This document shows, piece after piece, positions 26,692-35,617 of a DNA stretch of 57,106 nt. The DNA comes from an uncultured Ruminococcus sp. GTDB lineage: Bacteria > Bacillota > Clostridia > Oscillospirales > Ruminococcaceae. The notes under the pieces were generated by a model. It did no database searches. It was not told the DNA's origin and saw only the letters and a list, made by a program, of their open reading frames with translations. The stretch lies in the NCBI GenBank assembly GCA_947566125.1, contig CANOIR010000013.1, forward strand, positions 1 through 57,106, given 5' to 3'. Positions within the stretch are counted from its first letter, which is position 1. The number at the start of each line of letters is the position of its first letter. The position numbers and the translations under genes were made by a program.

Positions 26692-26843
26692 TGGATAAAA
26701 AATCAAACGGATTATCTGGCGTTTCATTTTTACTTGCAGCTATTATTTCATTATCAGCAGTTGCATATCTTGTATGCAAAGTAATGGAAAGACGTGCAAA
26801 TTATGAAAGATGGAGCGAATATGACGAATGTGGTCTTGGATAA
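26691..26843 (+). CDS. 50-residue single-helix membrane protein coupled to pspA
   Basis: A short gene starting at the ATG that overlaps the pspA stop codon (TAATG), with GAAGGAGG about 9 bases upstream inside pspA. It encodes MDKKSNGLSG, a membrane helix (residues about 11-29, VSFLLAAIISLSAVAYLVC) and a charged tail ending ERWSEYDECGLG. The overlap, good ribosome site and terminator right behind argue that it is real. Its position suggests a membrane partner or recruiter of PspA, though no sequence relation to PspB or PspC is seen. Confidence 0.75.
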   Translation: MDKKSNGLSGVSFLLAAIISLSAVAYLVCKVMERRANYERWSEYDECGLG

Positions 26844-26909
26844 ATAAAAAACAATTCATGATTGTATTAATGAGATCATATTAACAAAATTATATTAAAT
26901 GGTATAAAT

Positions 26910-26951
26910 CAGGCTGTTGAGGATTTTTAACATCAACGACAGCCTGTTTTT
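26910..26951 (+). terminator. Terminator of the pspA operon
   Basis: CAGGCTGT pairs with ACAGCCTG and the inner TTGA with TCAA (26910-26946), followed by TTTTT. Confidence 0.88.
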
Positions 26952-26987
26952 AATAATGTAAACATTTTTTTAATCGAAAGGAGTATT

Positions 26988-28394
26988 ATGGAAAATAAAG
27001 AAGAACAGATGATAATGAATATCGTTGAAGACATAAGAAAAAAATATAATGAAAACTGCGAACAGTCGGCAGCTCTGGCAAAAGAATCAGAAGAACGATA
27101 CAAAATACCGGCAGAACTTTATGGCAAATACGATGTAAAGCGTGGACTTCGTGACCTAAACGGAAAAGGCGTAGTGGCTGGTCTTACAACAATAAGCCAA
27201 GTATCCGGAAGCAAAGAGGTAGACGGGGTTCGCACTTCAGACGTGGGACATCTTTTATACAGAGGTATCCCTATAGAAGAACTTGTAGAAGGTTTTATCT
27301 CTCAGGACAGATTTGGATTTGAAGAAATAGTATATCTTTTGCTTGTCGGCGACCTTCCAAACAAAGAACAGCTAAAAAGCTTTCATACTCTTATATCTGA
27401 ATATCAGTTCCTTCCAGAAAAATTCAAGAGCGGTATTATCATGAAAATGCCGAGCGACAGCATTATGAGTACAATGGAAAAATGCGTTTTGTCACTTCAT
27501 GCAGTAGACCCAAATCCTGATGATATTTCAATCGAAAATGTAATGCGTCAGAGTTTGGAACTTATCGCACGTTTTCCGGCACTTGCTGTATATAGCTATC
27601 AGGCTGCACAATATTTTCGTCAAGGCGAAAGCATGGTCTACAACAGACCTGATCCAAAAAAGACTATCGCAGAAAACTTCCTTACAATGCTGCGTCCGGA
27701 CGGAAAATACACAAAATTGGAAGCAAAACTTCTTGACCTAGCACTCGTACTTCATGCAGAACACGGCGGCGGAAACAATTCAGCGTTTACAGTACACGTT
27801 GTAACATCTTCAGGTACTGATACTTATTCCGCAATTTCAGCGGCACTTGGTTCTCTTAAAGGTCCAAAACACGGGGGTGCTAATCTTAAGGTAATGGAAA
27901 TGTTTGATGACCTCAAACAAAATGTTTCAAACTGGCAGGACGAGGACGCTCTTCGCTCTTATCTTGGAAATCTGCTTGATAAAAACGGATTTGACAGAAG
28001 CGGACTTATTTATGGTATGGGTCATGCAATTTATTCTATATCAGACCCACGAGCTGAGATCCTTAAAAAATTCGCAGAAAAGCTCTCTGTAGAAAAAAAT
28101 TGTCATGATGAATTCCAGCTCTATGCAAATGTAGAACGCATTGCAAAGGAACTCATTTCAAGCAAAAGAAAAATATATAAGGGCGTATGTGCAAATGTAG
28201 ACCTGTACAGCGGACTTGTATATAAAATGCTTGGTATACCTACTGCTCTTTATACACCGCTCTTTGCAGTAGCACGTATAGCAGGCTGGTCTGCTCATCG
28301 TCTGGAAGAACTTATAAATGCATCAAAAATAATACGTCCATCATATCTTCCTGTAAGTGCAAAGCGAAAATACATACCTATAGAGGACAGATAA
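26988..28394 (+). CDS. Citrate synthase
   Basis: A 468-residue cytosolic enzyme condensing oxaloacetate and acetyl-CoA. The active-site histidines lie in LHAEHGGGNNSAF, KGPKHGGAN and GMGHAIYSISDPR, and the catalytic Asp is in NVDLYSGLVY; WSAHRLEE is near the C-terminus. Residues 1-40 form an N-terminal extension seen in clostridial citrate synthases. AAAGGAG precedes the ATG. In an anaerobe it most likely feeds glutamate synthesis through a partial TCA branch. No aconitase or isocitrate dehydrogenase lies beside it, and no promoter was recognised in the short gap after the pspA terminator. Confidence 0.95.
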   Translation: MENKEEQMIMNIVEDIRKKYNENCEQSAALAKESEERYKIPAELYGKYDVKRGLRDLNGKGVVAGLTTISQVSGSKEVDGVRTSDVGHLLYRGIPIEELVEGFISQDRFGFEEIVYLLLVGDLPNKEQLKSFHTLISEYQFLPEKFKSGIIMKMPSDSIMSTMEKCVLSLHAVDPNPDDISIENVMRQSLELIARFPALAVYSYQAAQYFRQGESMVYNRPDPKKTIAENFLTMLRPDGKYTKLEAKLLDLALVLHAEHGGGNNSAFTVHVVTSSGTDTYSAISAALGSLKGPKHGGANLKVMEMFDDLKQNVSNWQDEDALRSYLGNLLDKNGFDRSGLIYGMGHAIYSISDPRAEILKKFAEKLSVEKNCHDEFQLYANVERIAKELISSKRKIYKGVCANVDLYSGLVYKMLGIPTALYTPLFAVARIAGWSAHRLEELINASKIIRPSYLPVSAKRKYIPIEDR

Positions 28395-28441
28395 ATATAT
28401 AAAAAACTGTCTTTACAAGATGCAAATTGGAGGTCTTGGGA

Positions 28442-30241
28442 GTGTTTCGTGAATGTATAAACCTTTTAAAAAAATCCGGACGAACGCTTGTTTTATTTGA
28501 AATAGGCATACAAGTTTTAACATTCGCTGCAATAGTACCGCTTGTAGGTCTTATTATTGACTGTGCTATAAATCTGGCTGGATTGAAATATCTTACAAAT
28601 GCAAATATCTCACAACTTCTAAAATCTGTCTGGACATTGCCTATGTTTGCACTTATTGCACTCATAGCAGCTGTACAGATACTGCTTAATTTTACAGGCG
28701 TTATAGCCTGTTTTAAAGCAGCTGTGCAGAACCGCAGACTGAGTTTTGGGCAGCTTATATATGAGCTGACTTCAAGTATAAAAAGAATGTTTTCATCGGG
28801 AACAGGTTCTCTTTTGCTGCATCTGCTGCTTATTTTGCCTGCAATTTCACTTCCGGCTGCCGGCGGACTTATATCAGCCATAGGTATGCCGGATATTTTA
28901 AGCAGGGTAATTCCAAACACTGCAATCCTGCTTGTGGTATATTCTGTCGCTGTAGCATTATGCTTTACTATTGGTATAAAGTGGATAATATCACTGCCTA
29001 TATATGTTTGCCGTCATTGCAGTTTTCGTGCCGCAAGGCGTCAGAGCAGCCGACTTATATCCGGAAATACATTTTACGTTCTTATAAGCCTGCTTCTGTG
29101 GAGTCTTGGTTATCTTGCAGCATTTGTAATGATCATTATAGCAGTAACTGGAGTTGGAATAGGTACACTAAATTTATTTGGCATAACTGTTTCTTATGGC
29201 AGTAAGTCGCTGAAAGTTATAAGATATTTCCTGCTTTTTTTTGTGTTTTTATTTTCAGCCGGAACGGTTCCTTATTTTGCAGCCGCAACATTCTCAAAAT
29301 ATAAAACACTTCTGTCAAAAAGAAAAATTATAAGCAAAAGCAAAAGTTCAAAAACATTTGCATATAAAAATAAAAAGAACCGCATTATAGCAGTTCTTAC
29401 GGCAATGGCTCTTATATTTGCTGACAGTGTATATATCTTTAGATTGGCTTCAGGTGACGTATCAGTACGATTTTTGCTGAACATAAGTCCGATGACAATA
29501 GCTCACAGAGGATATTCTACAATAGCACCTGAAAATACAGAATATGCATTTATTGCTGCAATGCAGCAAGGTGCTGATGGAATCGAACTTGATGTTCAAC
29601 AAACATCAGACGGAATTCCTGTTGTTATACATGACATCAGTCTGAAAAGAATAGCTGGAATAGACCGTAAAGTTTCATCATACACCTATGCTGAATTGTC
29701 ACAAATAGACATTGGCAGCTGGTATAATCCACAGTTCAGTGATGCCAGAATAATGACTCTTGAAGAAGTTATACGGCTTACAGACGGAAAAGTATTTCTA
29801 AACATAGAACTTAAAAGAGGTGCGATCGTAAATCATATAGAGCAAAAAGTAGCTGCACTCATTGAACAATATGGAATAAAAAATAAATGCTGCGTAACAT
29901 CATTTTCATATGAATCTTTAAAACGTATAAAAAAATGCGATGAAGATATAAAGACCGGACTTATAATGAGCATTGCAACTGGTAATTTCTATAATCTTGA
30001 TTATGTTGATGCATTCAGTATAAAAAGTATGTTCATAAGCTCTCAGGTCGTGAACAATGCACATCAGGTGGGTAAAGAAGTTTATGCATGGACGGTAAAC
30101 AATACCAATGAAATGCATCGAATGCTTGGGCTAAACGTTGACCATATAATCACCGACAGACCGGCTCTTCTTATGGAACAAATAGACAAGAATATTTCAG
30201 AATACACTCTGCTTGATACAGCTTTGAATCTTATATCGTAA
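28442..30241 (+). CDS. Membrane-anchored glycerophosphodiester phosphodiesterase
   Basis: About 599 residues from the GTG at 28442, 8 bases after GGAGG; a TTG at 28427 overlaps this site. Residues 1-300 form a GPDPase_memb-type domain with several membrane helices. After one further helix near residue 330, the GDPD catalytic TIM barrel begins: AHRGYSTIAPENTEYAF holds the metal and catalytic His-Arg and Glu, GADGIELDVQ the metal ligands, VVIHDISLKRIAG the second His, FLNIELKRG the next. The barrel should face outside and could act on glycerophosphodiesters from lipids or on polyglycerolphosphate teichoic acid. It follows citrate synthase by 47 bases and precedes the phosphopantetheinyl transferase gene by 15. 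Confidence 0.9.
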   Translation: MFRECINLLKKSGRTLVLFEIGIQVLTFAAIVPLVGLIIDCAINLAGLKYLTNANISQLLKSVWTLPMFALIALIAAVQILLNFTGVIACFKAAVQNRRLSFGQLIYELTSSIKRMFSSGTGSLLLHLLLILPAISLPAAGGLISAIGMPDILSRVIPNTAILLVVYSVAVALCFTIGIKWIISLPIYVCRHCSFRAARRQSSRLISGNTFYVLISLLLWSLGYLAAFVMIIIAVTGVGIGTLNLFGITVSYGSKSLKVIRYFLLFFVFLFSAGTVPYFAAATFSKYKTLLSKRKIISKSKSSKTFAYKNKKNRIIAVLTAMALIFADSVYIFRLASGDVSVRFLLNISPMTIAHRGYSTIAPENTEYAFIAAMQQGADGIELDVQQTSDGIPVVIHDISLKRIAGIDRKVSSYTYAELSQIDIGSWYNPQFSDARIMTLEEVIRLTDGKVFLNIELKRGAIVNHIEQKVAALIEQYGIKNKCCVTSFSYESLKRIKKCDEDIKTGLIMSIATGNFYNLDYVDAFSIKSMFISSQVVNNAHQVGKEVYAWTVNNTNEMHRMLGLNVDHIITDRPALLMEQIDKNISEYTLLDTALNLIS

Positions 30242-30256
30242 ATACAGGAGGAATAA

Positions 30257-30838
30257 ATGAAGCTTTACGCCTGTTTCTTTCAAAAATGCCCGCCTGATAA
30301 GCAGCATGAGAATGCACACAAACTTCTAAGTTTTGCTCTTGAAAGAGAATATGGCATTGATAAATACACCTTAACAAAAGGCAGCCACGGCAAGCCTTAT
30401 CTTAAGGAAAATGCAGATATAAAAATAAATCTATCCCACTGCAATCAGCTTGCTGTATGTGCTGTAGGAAAATACAATGCTATAGGTATAGACTGTGAAG
30501 CACTTAGAACAGTGCGTGAAAGAGTAATAAAACGTGTCTGCACAATACAAGAAAAATATGAAATAGAGCATTCAGAGAATATGGACCTTGCATTTACAAG
30601 GTTTTGGACACTCAAAGAAAGCTTTGTAAAAGCTATAGGAATTGGTGTTTCATATCCTATGAAAAATGCTGCATTCTCACTTCATAAAGATATAATATAT
30701 ACAAATATAGAAAATGCATTGCTTAGACAATGGGTAATACAAGATAAATATGTCATATCACTTTGCACTAAAATAGATGATAGAAGCATATATGATGATA
30801 TAAAGCTTGTATTTGTATCTAAAAATATACTTATGTAA
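30257..30838 (+). CDS. Sfp-type 4'-phosphopantetheinyl transferase
   Basis: A 193-residue enzyme that transfers phosphopantetheine from CoA to a serine of a carrier protein. The signature pair is present: AIGIDCEALR and FWTLKESFVKAIG, which bind magnesium and CoA. The length is slightly shorter than Sfp (about 224 residues). AGGAGG precedes the ATG. No nonribosomal peptide or polyketide synthase lies in the window, so its carrier-protein target is elsewhere; it may serve fatty-acid ACP if no AcpS exists. Last gene before a strong bidirectional terminator. Confidence 0.88.
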   Translation: MKLYACFFQKCPPDKQHENAHKLLSFALEREYGIDKYTLTKGSHGKPYLKENADIKINLSHCNQLAVCAVGKYNAIGIDCEALRTVRERVIKRVCTIQEKYEIEHSENMDLAFTRFWTLKESFVKAIGIGVSYPMKNAAFSLHKDIIYTNIENALLRQWVIQDKYVISLCTKIDDRSIYDDIKLVFVSKNILM

Positions 30839-30845
30839 AATAAAC

Positions 30846-30887
30846 AAAAAAGGTTTCCCTTCTTAAAAAGAAGGGAAACCTTTTTTT
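30846..30887 (+). terminator. Bidirectional terminator
   Basis: A 19-bp perfect stem (30846-30864 with 30868-30886) with a three-base loop, A run on the left and T run on the right. It can stop both the rightward citrate-synthase cluster and the leftward dockerin gene. Confidence 0.93.
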
Positions 30888-30909
30888 AATTGCATTTTAA
30901 AATTACAAA

Positions 30910-32325
30910 TTACAGAATAGGAAGTGCTGCAAGATGTCCTGACAGATATTCCATAATTACTGTAACATCCTTAACTGAAAGTGTACCATCAAAAGAACAA
31001 TCGGAATTTGCGATTTGTTCTACATTCATAAATACAATACCTGATAAATACTTGTGCAGCAGAACCGCATCAGCTACTGTAACTTCTCCATCCATATTGG
31101 TATCACCATACTTTGAAGCATATGCACTATTTACTATAACATTATCATCGTCAACTTCATATTTTGAATCAGTAGACTCTGAAACTTCTGTAGTACTTTC
31201 AGTAACTGTTGTAGTTTCAGTTGTTGTTTCATCATAATTAGTAATTTCAGTTTTTATCTCTGTTGTTGCAACTTCTGAACTAGAAGTGATCTCTTCTGTT
31301 TCAGAAGTCATTGTGGTTTCGGTTGTTGTTTCTGTAACAGTCGTTGTTTCTTCTGTTGTAGTAGTAGTTTCAACAGGCTCTGTGTCTTGTGAACGCTCTA
31401 AATAGTTCATAGAACAATAGCCTTCGTAGCTGCCATAATTAACAGCTGCCCACTCTCCATTAGAAGAAGTAACAGTTACAGACTCACCACCTTTAATTGT
31501 CATAACAATAGAGTAATTAGTACCGGGACCACTTCTCATATTAAGTGAAGAACCAGTCACGATGTATGTTCCTGCACAGTCTTCGGTAAACTGATCAACA
31601 GGAGTTGTTGTTGTCGAAGTATCATCTGAATCAGCAGTGCCGCCAAATCCTTGCTGGCAAAGATAGTTATAAACCATATTTGCTCTGGAAACAAAGGCAC
31701 TATTGGAGCTGTATCCACTGTTTAAAGCTGCATTGTGCATATCATCAAGAGTAACTGCACTGTAAGAACCAGCATTTGAAGCCGCTCTTCTTGCTACTCC
31801 TGCTGCAATACCGCAGCCGAAATTGTAAATATCAGCATAAAGAACAAGAGCACCGGCATCTGTAATACCCATGTTCTGTCCTGAAACTATGTAATTCTGT
31901 ACATCAGAAGCAGCCTGTGCATCTTGTGCTGCAATTCCGCAATCGGAACTAAGCAGTGCAGCAGCGGCACTTGCCTCGGATGATGAGAATGTACGATAAT
32001 TCCAACTTGACGCACTCATAACTTCATTGTAAAAAGCTGAACCCAATGTTGCAGCAGCAAATGTTGGATCATTTTCACAAGCTCTTCTCATAACAGTAAG
32101 CGCTCTGTCAGCATGCCACTGGAGCTTACCGACACTTACTGCACCGCAGTCGTTCGGATTTATAGAACCATAAGATCCCTCATGTGAGATTATACATTGA
32201 ATTGCCACATTAGTCATTTCTTCCAGCGATACAGCTGAAACGTTTGATGACGAGGTGATAGCTGACAGCACAAGTACAAGTGCAGTCACGCAGGATACCC
32301 CGACAGCCGAAATTCTTTTTAACAT
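30910..32325 (-). CDS. Secreted SH3b- and dockerin-containing cell-wall protein
   Basis: A 471-residue exported protein. Signal peptide at residues 1-31 (cleavage after NVSA). Residues about 35-225 form a lysozyme-like domain candidate (ISHEGSYGSINPNDCG, VGKLQWHADRALTVM): the Glu in SHEG is a possible general acid, but the exact family is inferred. A bacterial SH3b domain follows (SLNMRSGPGTNYSIV through YEGYCSMNYL, about 255-315), then an 80-residue Thr/Glu linker, and a type I dockerin with two calcium loops (GDTNMDGEVTVADAVLLHKY and SDCSFDGTLSVKDVTVIMEY). The dockerin should attach it to a cohesin scaffold. AAGGAGT precedes the ATG. A 330-base structured leader suggests RNA-level control. 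Confidence 0.88.
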   Translation of the reverse strand: MLKRISAVGVSCVTALVLVLSAITSSSNVSAVSLEEMTNVAIQCIISHEGSYGSINPNDCGAVSVGKLQWHADRALTVMRRACENDPTFAAATLGSAFYNEVMSASSWNYRTFSSSEASAAAALLSSDCGIAAQDAQAASDVQNYIVSGQNMGITDAGALVLYADIYNFGCGIAAGVARRAASNAGSYSAVTLDDMHNAALNSGYSSNSAFVSRANMVYNYLCQQGFGGTADSDDTSTTTTPVDQFTEDCAGTYIVTGSSLNMRSGPGTNYSIVMTIKGGESVTVTSSNGEWAAVNYGSYEGYCSMNYLERSQDTEPVETTTTTEETTTVTETTTETTMTSETEEITSSSEVATTEIKTEITNYDETTTETTTVTESTTEVSESTDSKYEVDDDNVIVNSAYASKYGDTNMDGEVTVADAVLLHKYLSGIVFMNVEQIANSDCSFDGTLSVKDVTVIMEYLSGHLAALPIL

Positions 32326-32661
32326 ATTAAACTTACTCCTTTTTTCTAAAAAACAATGTTTGAAATTTGCAAAGCAGCAGTCAAGGCTGCATTGCTATAC
32401 GGCTATACGTAAAATTGCTTGCCGTTTGCAATGCGTCTGCATTACCAATTATTAAATTGTAAAGTTGCCATAAGACTTGTGAAAAACATTGACAAGTGCC
32501 AAGCTCATGCACAATGTCCTGTACTCTTTAAGTTCGACACCGGTCGAATTTCACTAATCTTATTTGCATTGCACGATATGCCTTTGTATGCATATCACGG
32601 AAGGTTCCGGCACCAGAAACTGCTTTAGTGCACAGTATATGCCGACTACCGTATGTTTTAT
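32326..32661 (-). promoter_or_regulatory. Structured leader of the dockerin gene, candidate riboswitch
   Basis: On the complement the transcript starts near 32655. Successive pairings are ACGG/CCGT enclosing CGGCA (32640-32644) with TGCCG (32608-32612) and ACTG/CAGT; GATATGC/GCATATC (32590-32596 with 32575-32581, 8-base loop); TTCGAC/GTCGAA (32543-32548 with 32533-32538, tetraloop CGGT); and ACATTG/CAATGT (32512-32517 with 32486-32491) followed by TTTTC, which resembles a terminator. A further 150 bases lead to the gene. It does not match the c-di-AMP (ydaO), c-di-GMP, SAM or T-box consensus. Confidence 0.5.
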
Positions 32662-32690
32662 ATTATACCACATTTGTAACCGAATTGCAA
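32662..32690 (-). promoter_or_regulatory. Promoter of the dockerin-protein gene
   Basis: On the complement TTGCAA (32685-32690), 17 bases, TATAAT (32662-32667). The 32,700-32,970 stretch between this and the glgP promoter is AT-rich and shows no gene. Confidence 0.85.
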
Positions 32691-32978
32691 GACTTTCAAA
32701 GTATATTTAGCACTTATTCATTTATCCGTTATATGCTTTTGTAATTATTTTCCCCCATTTTGTAAGATGTCACTATAAATATGAATATTATAATATGGTT
32801 AAGTGTATTTTTAAATATCAAACAATATATAAATTATTGATGTGATTTTTTGCAATGACAAGTAAATATATAAAAAAGTAAAAACAACGCAATTTCCGTC
32901 AAAATTTGCTCTTAATTTATCTGGGCAAAAATAACTGTTAATTTTTTGTCTTTAGGAAATATTTGTGGAAAAAGGCTA

Positions 32979-33007
32979 TTGAAAATAATGCGAAAATTCG
33001 GTATAAT
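32979..33007 (+). promoter_or_regulatory. Promoter of glgP
   Basis: TTGAAA (32979-32984), 17 bases, TATAAT (33002-33007). Confidence 0.82.
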
Positions 33008-33103
33008 ATATAGAGTGGTATATTCGGCGCTCTGTACCGTTTAAATGAAGGAACAATATGGTGCCTTGTTAAAAATAATATTCGCCGGAGGATGGAGCTA
33101 AAA

Positions 33104-35509
33104 ATGGCTGATAAGAATACAGCAAAACGTGCCGAACTGAAAGAAAAGTTCGTAAACCGCCTGATGCTCGAATGTAATGTTACACCAAATGAAGCTTCTG
33201 ATAAACAGATCTATCAGACGCTCTCTGCTATGATGGTTGAAACTTTGAAACGTAAGCGTCAGCATTTCACAAACCGTGTACATTCCGAGGGACGTAAGCA
33301 AGTATATTATCTCTCAATGGAATTCCTCATGGGTCGTTCGCTCAAGACTTCTCTATACAACCTTGAACTTGCCGAGGATTTTACGTCTATTCTAAAAGAA
33401 TTTGATATCAATCTGGAAAAAATATTTGAATGCGAACCTGACGCTGGTCTTGGAAACGGCGGTCTTGGCAGATTAGCAGCTTGCTATCTGGACGCTATGG
33501 CTACACAGGAGATCCCTGCAAAGGGTCACTCTATTTGCTATGAATATGGTATCTTCCAGCAAAAGCTTGAAGATGGCTGGCAAACAGAATTCCCTGACAA
33601 CTGGCTTCCTGGCGGCAGCGTTTGGCTTGACCCTAAGCCTGATGAGGCTATCGAAGTTCACTTTGAAGGTAATGTAAAAGAATACTGGCAGGATTCCTAC
33701 CACTATCTTTCTCATGAAAACTACAATACAGTTGTTGCTATTCCATATGACCTTTATGTTTCAGGTTATGGTAGCGAAGGTGTTTCTACACTGCGTTTGT
33801 GGCAGGCTAAAGCACCAAGCTTTGACATGAAGTCATTTAACGATGGTAACTATGAAAGCGCTCTTAGCCAAAATTCTATGGCTAATGCTATCTCAAAGGT
33901 TCTTTATCCTAATGATAATCACCTTGAAGGTAAATCACTTCGTCTGCGTCAGCAATATTTCCTTTGTGCAGCAGCTATTGGTGATATTGTAAATCATCAC
34001 ATGAGTGTTTACGGCACACTTGATAATCTTCACGAAAAGGTTGCTATCCACATCAATGATACACACCCTACTCTGGCTATTCCAGAACTTATGCGTGTAC
34101 TGCTTGATGACTGCGGCTATACATGGGAACATGCATGGCACATTGTAACAAACACATTTGCTTACACCAACCATACTGTAATGGCTGAGGCTTTGGAAAA
34201 GTGGGATGTAAACCTTGTAAAGCACGTTATCCCAAGAATCTTCTCTATTATAATCGAGATAAACAACCGTTACTGTGCTGAACTTATGCAGCGCAATGGA
34301 TATGACAGTGCTAAGACAACACGTATGTCTATCATCAAGGACAACCAGATCCACATGGCAACACTTTGTGTAATGGCATCTCACAGTGTAAACGGCGTAT
34401 CAAAGCTGCATTCTGAGATCATCAAGGATTCTGTATTCCATGAAGAATATCTGGATACACCGGCTAAATTCAAGAATGTAACCAATGGTATTGCATATAG
34501 AAGATGGCTGTATCAGTCAAATCCTGGTCTTACAAAACTGCTGAAGGAAAAAATTGGCGATGACTTCCTTATGGACGGCAGTGAACTTAGAAAGCTTGAC
34601 GTATTTGAAAACGATAATACCGTTCTGGAATCACTGCGTAAGATCAAGAAGGAAAACAAGCAGAGATTTTCAAAGTATGTTAAGCAGAAGAGCGGTATTA
34701 TTCTGAACACAGACAGTGTATTTGACGTACAGGTAAAGCGTCTGCACGAATACAAGCGTCAGCATCTGAATGTAATGAACATTCTTGCACAGTATCAGTA
34801 TCTGCTTGATAATCCTAACGCTGATTTCGTACCAAAGACATATATATTTGCCGCTAAGGCAGCACCAGGATATTATCTTGCAAAACAGATTATTAAGATG
34901 ATCTGGGCACTTTCTGAAGAAATTCGCAAGAATCCAAGAATTTCTGAAAAGCTTTCTGTATACTTCCTTGAAGACTACAAGGTAACACTTTCTGAACTGC
35001 TTATGCCAGCAAGTGATATTTCTGAGCAGATCTCTCTGGCAGGTACTGAAGCATCTGGTACAGGTAATATGAAGCTTATGCTTAACGGTGCAATAACACT
35101 GGGTACTCTGGACGGAGCTAACATTGAAATTGGCGATGCTGTTGGTGAAGACAACATTCTCATCTTTGGTATGAAGACAGAGGAAGTAAATGCACTGAAG
35201 GCACGTGGCTACAATCCAGAGCAGTATTATCACAACAATGGCATTATTCATAATTGTATTGATCGTATGTATTCAGGAATCAACGGATGCAAGTTCAATG
35301 AGGTAGCAGATTCTCTGAAGAAATCTGACCCATATATGGTACTGGCTGACTTTGATTCTTATGCAGAGACTCAGAAGAGAAGTTCTGATCTGTATCGTAA
35401 TACAAAGAAATGGACACAGATGTCACTGCACAACATTGCAGGGGCCGGTATTTTCTCAGCTGACCGTGCAGTAAACGAGTATGCAAAGGACATTTGGGGC
35501 ATTAAGTAA
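33104..35509 (+). CDS. glgP: Glycogen/starch alpha-glucan phosphorylase
   Basis: The enzyme cleaves alpha-1,4-glucans with phosphate to glucose-1-phosphate. About 801 residues from the ATG at 33104, which has GGAG 6 bases upstream; an ATG four codons earlier sits directly against its GGAGG and is unlikely. GT35 hallmarks: YYLSMEFLMGRSL, EPDAGLGNGGLGRLAACYLD, the catalytic loop near HINDTHPTLAIPELMR, VKRLHEYKRQHLNVM, and the PLP-binding lysine in EASGTGNMKLMLNGA. It sits alone behind its own promoter and terminator. With MalQ at 50193 it can drive storage-glucan or maltodextrin turnover. Confidence 0.96.
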   Translation: MADKNTAKRAELKEKFVNRLMLECNVTPNEASDKQIYQTLSAMMVETLKRKRQHFTNRVHSEGRKQVYYLSMEFLMGRSLKTSLYNLELAEDFTSILKEFDINLEKIFECEPDAGLGNGGLGRLAACYLDAMATQEIPAKGHSICYEYGIFQQKLEDGWQTEFPDNWLPGGSVWLDPKPDEAIEVHFEGNVKEYWQDSYHYLSHENYNTVVAIPYDLYVSGYGSEGVSTLRLWQAKAPSFDMKSFNDGNYESALSQNSMANAISKVLYPNDNHLEGKSLRLRQQYFLCAAAIGDIVNHHMSVYGTLDNLHEKVAIHINDTHPTLAIPELMRVLLDDCGYTWEHAWHIVTNTFAYTNHTVMAEALEKWDVNLVKHVIPRIFSIIIEINNRYCAELMQRNGYDSAKTTRMSIIKDNQIHMATLCVMASHSVNGVSKLHSEIIKDSVFHEEYLDTPAKFKNVTNGIAYRRWLYQSNPGLTKLLKEKIGDDFLMDGSELRKLDVFENDNTVLESLRKIKKENKQRFSKYVKQKSGIILNTDSVFDVQVKRLHEYKRQHLNVMNILAQYQYLLDNPNADFVPKTYIFAAKAAPGYYLAKQIIKMIWALSEEIRKNPRISEKLSVYFLEDYKVTLSELLMPASDISEQISLAGTEASGTGNMKLMLNGAITLGTLDGANIEIGDAVGEDNILIFGMKTEEVNALKARGYNPEQYYHNNGIIHNCIDRMYSGINGCKFNEVADSLKKSDPYMVLADFDSYAETQKRSSDLYRNTKKWTQMSLHNIAGAGIFSADRAVNEYAKDIWGIK

Positions 35510-35548
35510 ATCAATAAAATAAAAAAGCAAAAATAAAATTTTGCAAAA

Positions 35549-35599
35549 ACAACAAGGCTTTCCGTAAAAGCAAACAACGGAAAGCCTTGTTGTAATTTT
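35549..35599 (+). terminator. Terminator of glgP, related to the repeat element hairpin
   Basis: ACAACAAGGCTTTCCG (35549-35564) pairs over 16 bp with 35578-35593, followed by AATTTT. The hairpin and the following AATTTTGAGTAAAGAAA closely resemble the hairpin inside the adjacent inverted-repeat element (35761-35830). Confidence 0.75.
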
Positions 35600-35617
35600 G
35601 AGTAAAGAAAAAAGGGG

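Noticed and set aside
31140..31380. Thr-rich low-complexity stretch as a possible recombination repeat
   Set aside because: It encodes an ordinary Thr/Glu linker between SH3b and dockerin; units are irregular and give no evidence of a mobile or variable element.
32486..32661. c-di-AMP (ydaO) riboswitch before the SH3b-dockerin gene
   Set aside because: The gene context fits, but the conserved GGGGA, GGGGUGAAUCC and AGGGCGAA-type blocks of that class are not present.
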